A DNA stretch of 6,704 nucleotides from NCBI GenBank assembly GCA_023392135.1, contig JAEVZQ010000449.1, positions 1 to 6,704 on the forward strand. The letters are read 5' to 3'. The notes beneath the pieces were generated by a model. That model saw nothing but the letters and a program-made list of their open reading frames with translations, was not told the origin of the DNA and did no database searches. The stretch comes from Pseudomonadota bacterium. GTDB lineage: Bacteria; Pseudomonadota; Alphaproteobacteria; Rhizobiales; Hyphomicrobiaceae. Made by a program: the position numbers and the translations under genes. Positions 1 through 5,340 of this stretch are shown here, one piece after another; the stretch's first letter is position 1; each line of letters begins with the position of its first letter.

Positions 1-9
1 CTGGCGGAA

Positions 10-50
10 CCCCCTCACCCCGACCCTCTCCCCACCGGGGAGAGGGAGAT
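10..50. repeat. REP-like intergenic hairpin repeat
   Basis: A perfect 10-bp inverted repeat, CCCTCTCCCC at 24-33 and GGGGAGAGGG at 37-46, is separated by the 3-nt loop ACC. It follows a C-rich lead (CCCCTCACCCCGA). Hairpins of this composition recur in many copies between genes in Rhizobiales and other GC-rich proteobacteria; that is from memory and copy number cannot be tested in one window. It lies about 55 nt past the stop of the minus-strand binding-protein gene, so it could also stop transcription or stabilise that mRNA's 3' end. No T-tract follows on either strand, so it is not a textbook intrinsic terminator. Confidence 0.6.
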
Positions 51-101
51 TGGGCGCGAGCTTGACTTGGCGTGCTTCTGTCTAAATCGGAAAAGCTCTA
101 G

Positions 102-1082
102 TTATTTCGCAAGGCCCATCAGCTTCATCATCTCGCCGATCTCCGCGTCATCGCGCTTCATGAAATCAGCAAAGCCGGCAGCGTCGGCGTAAATTGTCTC
201 GAAGCCGCGCTTCGCCATGAACTCCTTATAGCCTTCGCTGTCGTAGATTTTCTTGAACAGCTCCTCGTAGCGCTTGGCGATGTCCGGCGGCAGGCCTTTC
301 GGTCCGACCATGCCGCGCCATACGCCCTTCGTCCAGTTCGACCCGCTCGCCTCCTTGAGCGTCGGAACATCAGGGAATACCGCAGACCGCTTCTCTGCCA
401 TGAAGGCCAGGCTGCGGGTCCGTCCGGCATCCATCAGCGCGCGGGCCTCCGGCAGCGAGCATACGACGAGATCCACGCCCCCTGCCGCAAGATCAGTCAT
501 GGCAGTGGCCGCTCCGGTGCTTGGGACCCACTGCGTTGCATTGGGATCGGCACCGAGTGAGTGAAGCATGCCCGCCAGCGCCAGATGCCAGCTGCCACCC
601 TGGGCCGTTCCTGAAGATTTGAGCTTACCGGGGTTTTTCTTGATCGCGTCCACAAGCTCGTTCAGCGTCTTGAATTCCGAATCGGTTCGTACGTGAACGG
701 CTGCGGGATCGAAGTTCATGAGTCCCAGCGGCGTGTAGGACGCGTGCGTGAGGTCCGTCAGCCCCATCCAGTGCATCATGTTGATCTCGAGAGTGATCAA
801 GCCGATCGTGTAGCCGTCTGGCTGTGCCGTCGCGATGGCGGAGTGGCCGACTACGCCGTTGCCGCCGATGCGGTTGACGACATTCACCGGCTGTCCAAGC
901 TCCTCCTGCAGGACGGCGCCAATGTACCGGGCAACAGCATCCGTGCCGCCGCCTGCTGCCCACGGCACGATCACCGTAATCGGCCGTTCAGGGAATGCGG
1001 CGCTGGCCTGGGTTGCCAAACCGAAAACCATTGCGGTCGCGCAGATCGCCGACTGCAGCCATCTCCATGGAATCATCAGCAT
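102..1082 (-). CDS. Bug/TctC-family tripartite tricarboxylate transporter solute-binding protein
   Basis: Periplasmic solute-binding protein of the Bug (TctC) family. Such proteins capture carboxylates or related small molecules for a TctAB-type permease, or act as sensors. From the start chosen here it has 326 residues, the usual family length. Residues 1-28 form a signal peptide: an Arg near the N-terminus, a hydrophobic core, and an ASA|AF cleavage site. The mature protein opens with FPERPITVIVPWAAGGGTD (about 30-48), the family's first ligand-binding loop, followed by an N-rich GGNGVVG loop (about 73-79) and a PDGYT motif (88-92). An upstream in-frame start at 1202 would put 40 extra residues before the signal peptide. 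ATG 1082 is preferred because GGGGAGGAAA sits just upstream; ATG 1076 (preceded by GGAGA) is nearly as good. No TctA/TctB gene is in the window, so the partner permease must lie elsewhere or be absent. The gene is on the same strand as lysR, with about 190 bp between. The ligand is unknown. Confidence 0.93.
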   Translation of the reverse strand: MLMIPWRWLQSAICATAMVFGLATQASAAFPERPITVIVPWAAGGGTDAVARYIGAVLQEELGQPVNVVNRIGGNGVVGHSAIATAQPDGYTIGLITLEINMMHWMGLTDLTHASYTPLGLMNFDPAAVHVRTDSEFKTLNELVDAIKKNPGKLKSSGTAQGGSWHLALAGMLHSLGADPNATQWVPSTGAATAMTDLAAGGVDLVVCSLPEARALMDAGRTRSLAFMAEKRSAVFPDVPTLKEASGSNWTKGVWRGMVGPKGLPPDIAKRYEELFKKIYDSEGYKEFMAKRGFETIYADAAGFADFMKRDDAEIGEMMKLMGLAK

Positions 1083-1090
1083 TCTCCAGA

Positions 1091-1100
1091 TTTCCTCCCC
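1091..1100 (-). promoter_or_regulatory. Ribosome binding site deciding the start of the Bug/TctC gene
   Basis: Read on the minus strand this is GGGGAGGAAA, with the GGAGG core at 1094-1098, 11 nt before ATG 1082. A second, weaker purine run (GGAGA, 1083-1087) lies 6 nt before ATG 1076. No comparable site precedes the in-frame starts at 1109 or 1202. This supports starting translation directly at the signal peptide. Confidence 0.6.
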
Positions 1101-1164
1101 AACCTTCATCAGGTGCTGGCCGGTCCAGTGCCAAAGCTCTGAACAGCTGACCTGATCGCGAAGA

Positions 1165-1179
1165 CGGATAGAATATCCG
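1165..1179. promoter_or_regulatory. 15-bp interrupted palindrome, candidate operator upstream of the Bug/TctC gene
   Basis: The sequence is CGGATA-gaa-TATCCG, two perfect 6-bp arms around a 3-bp centre, about 85 nt upstream of the chosen bug start and about 90 nt past the lysR stop. A 15-bp interrupted dyad has the size of a LysR-type binding box, although the T-N11-A pattern is not obvious. On the minus strand its centre includes TATTCT, which could serve as a -10 element, but I find no convincing -35 at normal spacing. Being an operator is an inference from symmetry and position. Confidence 0.35.
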
Positions 1180-1269
1180 GGCGCTTGCTGATTGGTTGTC
1201 ACAGAACTTTTGCCGCCGGTTCATGTCGCGCTCGCCAAGCTCGCCTCGCGCAGGGCTCGATTGCTGCCC

Positions 1270-2181
1270 TCAGGCCGCTGCGGCGGCATATTCGTAGGCC
1301 AGCCAGGGACGCGACCGCCCCAGCTTCTCGACAAGGAAGTCGACGAAACATCTGACGCGCGCGGACGTGTGCCGCGCTCCGAAGAAGACGGCGTAAACTC
1401 CCTGCAATTCGCCGGCGTGGAAGCCCTCCAGCAGCGCAACCAGCCGGCCCTGGCGCACATCCTCGCCGACCTGAAACCAGCCGAGCCGTGCAATTCCGCC
1501 TCCCGCTACCGCCATGTGCCGGAGCGTTTCGCCGTTGTCGCCGTAGAAGCTGCCCTCGACGGCAATCGGCCGGACGTTTCCGTCGATCATGAAAGGCCAT
1601 TCGTTCAGGCTATGCCGCAGATTGTACGTCAGGCAGATATGGGAAAGGAGATCCCTCGGATGCCGGGGAGTCCCATTCCTGTCGAGGTAGTCGGGCGAGG
1701 CGACGACGACGCGGCGGCTCTCGCAAATCTTGCGCGCCATCAGCGAGCTGTCCTGCAGCGGTCCCACGCGAATGGCGACTTCCACCTGCTCCTCGACGAG
1801 GTCGACCACCTTGTCGCTCAGCGACAGGTCCAGCTCGATATGGGGAAAACAGCTCAAGAATTCCGGGATCAACGGGAGGATGCGATGAATGCCGATGCCG
1901 ATCGTCGAATTGACCTTCAGCCGCCCCCTCGGTTGAATGAGATGTTGCGTGACCGCGTGCTCCGCCTCCTCTATCTCAGAGACGATCTTGACGCAGCGCT
2001 TGTAATAGAGCTCGCCTTCCGGGGTCAGCCTGAACTGCCGCGTCGAACGGTCGATCAATCGGACGCCGAGATGACCCTCGATGCGTGACATGAGCTTGCT
2101 GACGGCAGAGGGAGACAGCTTCAGCGCTCGTGCTGCCGCAGAAAAGCTGCCGGCACTGACCACGCGCACGAATGCCTCCAT
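1270..2181 (-). CDS. LysR-type transcriptional regulator
   Basis: DNA-binding transcription factor of the LysR family, 303 residues from the start chosen, typical for the family. Residues 1-60 are the winged helix-turn-helix (MEAFVRVVSAGSFSAAARAL, then LSPSAVSKLMSRIEGHLGVR, then a STRQFRLTPEGELYY wing). A linker helix follows, then a two-lobed effector domain from about 88 to 290 (starting near GRLKVNSTIGIG and including VEVAIRVGPLQDSSL and a GGGIARLGWF segment). Translation could also begin at GTG 2244, adding 21 charged residues (KRIHRGGARNAEREHDRAGR); ATG 2181 is preferred because the domain starts there, although its ribosome site is weak. The gene is divergent from the SDR/DUF1330 pair and upstream of the binding-protein gene on its own strand, so either or both may be its targets. 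The inducer cannot be predicted. The five C-terminal alanines are an unstructured end. Confidence 0.93.
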   Translation of the reverse strand: MEAFVRVVSAGSFSAAARALKLSPSAVSKLMSRIEGHLGVRLIDRSTRQFRLTPEGELYYKRCVKIVSEIEEAEHAVTQHLIQPRGRLKVNSTIGIGIHRILPLIPEFLSCFPHIELDLSLSDKVVDLVEEQVEVAIRVGPLQDSSLMARKICESRRVVVASPDYLDRNGTPRHPRDLLSHICLTYNLRHSLNEWPFMIDGNVRPIAVEGSFYGDNGETLRHMAVAGGGIARLGWFQVGEDVRQGRLVALLEGFHAGELQGVYAVFFGARHTSARVRCFVDFLVEKLGRSRPWLAYEYAAAAA

Positions 2182-2356
2182 GCGCCCCGCCCGGTCATGT
2201 TCCCTTTCCGCGTTGCGCGCTCCTCCTCGATGAATTCTTTTCACGGTCCCTATTCCCGTTTTAACTCTGGCATCAACTCCCCACCTTCAGCAGACTGCAA
2301 CAGGAAGGCGCGGAATGGAAAGGTTCGGCGCAGAGCTGAAGGAGGACGGCCGATTC
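2182..2356. promoter_or_regulatory. Divergent promoter region between lysR and the SDR gene
   Basis: This 175-bp gap separates two divergent genes, so promoters for both, and the LysR operator, are expected here. The lower part (2182-2244) may be coding if lysR starts at GTG 2244. The less GC-rich stretch 2231-2280 is the likeliest place for promoters, but I cannot assign -35/-10 boxes with confidence. A small dyad, GCAG-a-CTGC (2290-2298), lies about 60 nt before the SDR start and overlaps a T-N11-A spacing (2287/2299); this is a weak operator candidate. AAGGAGG at 2339-2345 is a clear ribosome site for the SDR gene, 11 nt before its ATG. Confidence 0.45.
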
Positions 2357-3265
2357 ATGAAGATATTCGTCACAGGCGCGACCGGCTACATCGGCGGATC
2401 CGTTGCCACGCGTCTGCTGGCTGACGGACATCATGTCATCGGACTTGCGCGCAGCGAGCAGGCAGCGGCCAGCCTCGAGAAGCGGGGGATCGAACCGGTC
2501 ATCGGCACGCTCAACGACTATGGCCCCCTCCAGCGAGTGGCGCGGTCGGTCGATGCTGTCATCAACGCGGCTCAAGCAGATAACCCTTTCGTCGTCCTCG
2601 CTATCCTGCCGCAGCTCAGCGGTACTGGAAAGGTCTTCATTCAGACGAGTGGATCGAGCGTCATCAGCACCTACGATCAGGGTGAGTATGTCGATCGGGT
2701 TTTCCAGGAGGACACGCCCTTCACGCCGATGCCTGAGAAGGCGACGCGAGTTGCGATCGATGAGCAGGTGCTCCGCGCGGCGCTCGACGGCGTGCGTTCT
2801 ATCGTAATCCGCCCATCGCTCATTTATGGGCGCGGCATTGGGGTGGACTCGTGCAGCGTCCAGGTCCCCAAGCTCATCGATCAGGCCAAATCAGGAGTCG
2901 CCCGGCATATCGGGCCCGGACTGAATGTCTGGTCCAACGTCCACATCTCGGACGTTGCCGCTCTCTATGCTCTGGCTCTGGAGCATGCGCCGGCCGGTTC
3001 GCTTTTTTACGCCGAGAACGGCGAGGAATCGATGAAAACGCTGGTCGAGGCCATCAGCCGCATGCGCGGGCTTGGCGGGCGCACGGAAGAGTGGCCGATC
3101 GAGGAAGCCGCAGCCGCGCTCGGGCCCGGCGCCCACCTGACGTTCGGATCGAACAGCCGGGTGCGGGCGGCGAAGGCACGCAAGGTGCTAGGCTGGGCGC
3201 CCGAAGGCCCGTCGCTCCTGCACGAAGTCGAGCAGGGCGCCTATAGAGAGCTTTATGGCCGTTGA
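2357..3265 (+). CDS. Atypical short-chain dehydrogenase/NAD-dependent epimerase-like protein
   Basis: NAD(P)-binding Rossmann-fold protein of the extended/atypical SDR superfamily (epimerase/dehydratase-like), 302 residues, cytosolic. The nucleotide-binding motif TGATGYIGG (6-14) starts the first beta strand. GLARS (29-33) ends strand two; its Arg hints at NADP(H). Strand four gives VDAVINAAQ (65-73), and TSGSS (97-101) holds the usual catalytic-Ser position. The expected YxxxK is not seen: the segment KATRVAIDEQVL (128-139), which aligns in style with YxxSKxxxExxL, has Lys and Val there. This matches SDR groups that keep the Rossmann motif but lose the active site. RPSLIYGRG (152-160) and WSNVHISDVA (192-201) are conserved epimerase-like segments. 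Start ATG 2357 is chosen because AAGGAGG precedes it and the Rossmann strand begins at once; ATG 2315 would add 14 residues. It is followed 35 nt later by the DUF1330 gene, likely in one operon. Substrate unknown. Confidence 0.9.
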   Translation: MKIFVTGATGYIGGSVATRLLADGHHVIGLARSEQAAASLEKRGIEPVIGTLNDYGPLQRVARSVDAVINAAQADNPFVVLAILPQLSGTGKVFIQTSGSSVISTYDQGEYVDRVFQEDTPFTPMPEKATRVAIDEQVLRAALDGVRSIVIRPSLIYGRGIGVDSCSVQVPKLIDQAKSGVARHIGPGLNVWSNVHISDVAALYALALEHAPAGSLFYAENGEESMKTLVEAISRMRGLGGRTEEWPIEEAAAALGPGAHLTFGSNSRVRAAKARKVLGWAPEGPSLLHEVEQGAYRELYGR

Positions 3266-3300
3266 GGCTGCGCTGACTGAGACCAATCCGGGGAGCAACA

Positions 3301-3594
3301 ATGCCGGCATACGTCATCGTGGATCTACAGGAGCTGATCGACGCGGATAAGCTGAACGCGTATCGCCCGCATGGCGCGGCAGCTGTCGAAAAATATGGCG
3401 GGCGTTACATCGCGCGTGGGGGAGAGACTGCAAGTCTCGAAGGCAACTGGACATCACAGAGGATCGCCATCCTCGAGTTCGAGTCTCTGGAGAGGGCACG
3501 CGCTTGGTACGACTCTCCGGAATATACTGCTGCGAGAAAGGTCCGGGACGGCGCCTCGCGGACACGCATTCTGGCCGTCGATGGCGTCGCGTGA
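3301..3594 (+). CDS. DUF1330 family protein (dimeric alpha/beta-barrel)
   Basis: Small cytosolic protein of 97 residues in the DUF1330 family, a ferredoxin-like dimeric alpha/beta-barrel fold with no firmly established biochemical function. It shows the family pattern: an opening strand (AYVIVDLQELIDADKLNAY, 3-21), a helix ending in YGGRYIARGG (32-41), the strand QRIAILEFES (53-62) and the signature RARAWYDSPEYTAARKVR (65-82), with a closing strand TRILAVDG. A good ribosome site, GGGGAG at 3290-3295, lies 5 nt before the ATG. It follows the SDR gene by 35 nt and is most likely co-transcribed with it. Related folds act as small monooxygenases, isomerases or binding proteins in catabolic operons, so a helper role in the SDR's pathway is possible but only inferred. 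Confidence 0.92.
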   Translation: MPAYVIVDLQELIDADKLNAYRPHGAAAVEKYGGRYIARGGETASLEGNWTSQRIAILEFESLERARAWYDSPEYTAARKVRDGASRTRILAVDGVA

Positions 3595-3618
3595 TGATCG
3601 GACGGCGAGCCTATGGTC

Positions 3619-3636
3619 CGGCAGCCGAAGCTGCCG
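3619..3636. terminator. GC-rich hairpin between convergent genes, candidate bidirectional terminator
   Basis: A perfect 7-bp stem CGGCAGC/GCTGCCG closes a CGAA tetraloop. It lies 24 nt past the DUF1330 stop and immediately before the stop codon (3638-3640) of the convergent GDP-mannose gene, filling most of the 43-bp gap. Position and symmetry suit a shared terminator. No T-run follows in either direction, so efficient intrinsic termination is uncertain. Confidence 0.4.
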
Positions 3637-3637
3637 A

Positions 3638-5083
3638 TCACCTCGTCTCGCCCGCGCCACGGTGGTACACGTCATCCGTGCGCACGATGTCGTCCTCACC
3701 GAGATAGCTGCCGATCTGGACCTCGATGAGCTCGAGCGGCACCTTCCCCGGGTTCTCGAGCCGATGCCATTGCGTCGCGACGATGTAGACGCTCTCGTTC
3801 TCGCGAACGAGCTTCTCGCGCTCGCCGATGGTCACCTTGGCCGTGCCGTGCACGACGACCCAGTGCTCTGAGCGATGATGATGCATTTGCATCGAAAGCT
3901 TGCCGCCCGGCTTCACATGCAGCAGCTTCACCTGGAAGCGCGGACCCAGTGACAGGGTCTCGAAATAGCCCCAGGGCCTATAGCTTCGCAGATGCTGCTC
4001 ATGCTCCTTGCGGTTGCCGAGCTTCAATTGATTGACGATCTTGGAAACGTCCTGAGCGTGGGATTTGTCGGCAACCAGCAGCGCATCAGGCGTGTCGACG
4101 ATTACGAGATTCTCGACGCCGAGTGCGGAGACCAGCGCCTTCTCGCTGTGAACGTAGCAACCGGATGAATTCTCCAGCACGGCGTGGCCATGGCTTACGT
4201 AGTTGCCTTGGTCATCGCGAGGCGCGATCTCCCAGAGCGATGACCAGGAGCCGACATCGTTCCATCCGATGTCGACCGGCACCATGGCAGCCGCAGCCGT
4301 CTTTTCCATAACGGCATAGTCGACCGAAATATTGGGGCACTTTGCAAAGGCCTGCTGCTCGAGCCTCATAAAGCCGATGTCCATGGTGGCCCGATCGAAT
4401 GCAAGCTGCGCGAATTCGAGGATCTCGGGCGCGAGCCGCTGCAGCTCGTCGAGAAAGGTCCTGACGTTGAGAACGAAGATGCCGCTGTTCCAGAAATAAT
4501 GCCCGTCATCCACGTAAAGCTGCGCCGTTGCGGCGTCTGGCTTCTCCGCGAAGGCCTCGACCCTGAACGCATTGCCGCCTAAGTCATCGAGAGCCTTGCC
4601 GCGATGGATATAGCCATACCCGGTGTGGGGACTCGCGGGCTTGATCCCGAACATTACGAGCCGGCCGCTGGCTGCAACCTTCCCGGCGAGCTGAACAGCT
4701 TCGAGAAAACCTGCCTCGTCTGCAATGACGTGGTCGGATGGCATAACGACCATTATGCCGCCGGGGTCCTGGCGGGCGACGCTCAGAGCGCCGACGGCGA
4801 TGGCAGCGGCCGTGTTGCGCGCCACCGGCTCCAGAATGATGGTCCCCTCACCGGCACCGCAAGAGTCCAAATCCTCCTTGACGAGAAAACGGTGGTCCGC
4901 GTTGCAGAGAATGGTCGGCTGGCGGAAGCCTGCTTCCGGCCGCAAGCGTTTCAGAGTGGCGCCCAGCAGGCTGGTATCCCGCCCGTTGAAACGGATGAAC
5001 TGCTTTGGATACATGGCCCGCGACAGTGGCCAAAGGCGGGTCCCCGAGCCTCCGGACAATATGACGGGATAAAGTCCGCTCAT
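3638..5083 (-). CDS. manC: Bifunctional mannose-1-phosphate guanylyltransferase / mannose-6-phosphate isomerase
   Basis: Cytosolic enzyme with two activities: it makes GDP-mannose from mannose-1-phosphate and GTP, and interconverts fructose-6-phosphate and mannose-6-phosphate. Both serve surface or exopolysaccharide synthesis. It has 481 residues, the usual length of the AlgA/ManC/CpsB/XanB type. The N-terminal nucleotidyltransferase domain has the pyrophosphorylase signature GGSGTRLWPLSR (11-22), PKQF (26-29), EPVARNTAAAI (85-95), PSDHVI (115-120), FAEKP (178-182), FWNSGIF (197-203) and DIGWNDVGSW (271-280). The C-terminal cupin is the type II isomerase domain, from about 365, with the metal-binding stretch QMHHHRSEHW (399-408). 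All key residues appear intact. Start ATG 5083 has GAGGA 5 nt upstream; in-frame ATGs at 5095 and 5143 lack such a site and would add residues before the conserved strand. The gene stands alone here, with no phosphomannomutase or glycosyltransferase visible. The symbol is a type name; xanB, cpsB, algA or noeJ are used elsewhere. Confidence 0.97.
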   Translation of the reverse strand: MSGLYPVILSGGSGTRLWPLSRAMYPKQFIRFNGRDTSLLGATLKRLRPEAGFRQPTILCNADHRFLVKEDLDSCGAGEGTIILEPVARNTAAAIAVGALSVARQDPGGIMVVMPSDHVIADEAGFLEAVQLAGKVAASGRLVMFGIKPASPHTGYGYIHRGKALDDLGGNAFRVEAFAEKPDAATAQLYVDDGHYFWNSGIFVLNVRTFLDELQRLAPEILEFAQLAFDRATMDIGFMRLEQQAFAKCPNISVDYAVMEKTAAAAMVPVDIGWNDVGSWSSLWEIAPRDDQGNYVSHGHAVLENSSGCYVHSEKALVSALGVENLVIVDTPDALLVADKSHAQDVSKIVNQLKLGNRKEHEQHLRSYRPWGYFETLSLGPRFQVKLLHVKPGGKLSMQMHHHRSEHWVVVHGTAKVTIGEREKLVRENESVYIVATQWHRLENPGKVPLELIEVQIGSYLGEDDIVRTDDVYHRGAGETR

Positions 5084-5340
5084 GCCAGTCCTCATCCAGC
5101 CTGAGAAAAGAAGCGAATCAATCAAAAAAGTAACTAAAATCAAATACTTGCTGTGTGTTGCGGATCGGAAATGCTTTCAAGGGTATGCCGAGACCATATG
5201 CGAATTCTCGATCATCACACTAGCGGCGGGATGGCGGCAAAACCAGCGCCATCCACGTTCAAGTTGTGGGACAGAGCTAACGCGGCAACTGACCTGATCT
5301 GATCTGCCTCCCAGTCCCTCAACCAGCCTTACGGAGCAAA
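5084..5340. promoter_or_regulatory. Non-coding control region upstream of the GDP-mannose gene, with an AT-rich stretch
   Basis: This 257-bp gap separates two minus-strand genes, so it holds the 3' flank of the HerA-like gene and the promoter of the GDP-mannose gene. The 50 nt at 5101-5150 are about 28% GC by hand count, against clearly GC-rich surroundings. Read on the minus strand they contain runs such as TATTTGATTTTAG and ACTTTTTTGATTGATT. A TTGAAA (5175-5180) could be a -35 box, but no good -10 lies 17 nt away, so I do not place a promoter exactly. T-rich A/T steps like these are the kind of site bound by MucR/Ros-type zinc-finger regulators of rhizobial polysaccharide genes; that link is an inference. 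Near the far end is a short tandem repeat CTGATCTGATCTG (5294-5306). Confidence 0.45.
5229..5254. terminator. Hairpin downstream of the HerA-like gene, candidate terminator
   Basis: A perfect 8-bp inverted repeat, GGATGGCG (5229-5236) and CGCCATCC (5247-5254), flanks the 10-nt loop GCAAAACCAG. It lies about 87 nt beyond the HerA-like stop and about 145 nt upstream of the GDP-mannose start. It could end the HerA-like transcript or act as an upstream control element for the next gene. There is no T-tract after it on the minus strand, which weakens the terminator reading. Confidence 0.3.

Noticed and set aside
1083..1202. A 40-residue N-terminal extension of the Bug/TctC protein
   Set aside because: It would bury the signal peptide inside the protein, and the strong ribosome site lies just before the shorter start.
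1192..2088. A 298-codon open frame on the plus strand opposite lysR
   Set aside because: It lies wholly antisense to a well-supported LysR gene, its product shows no recognisable domain, and long antisense frames are expected in GC-rich DNA.
5082..5297. A 71-codon open frame on the plus strand in the gap before the GDP-mannose gene
   Set aside because: It has no convincing ribosome site, no recognisable motif, and overlaps the start and probable promoter of the divergent coding strand.
5294..5306. Tandem CTGAT repeat as a possible phase-variable tract
   Set aside because: Only two full units plus a partial one, outside any coding frame or recognised promoter; too short to suggest slippage.
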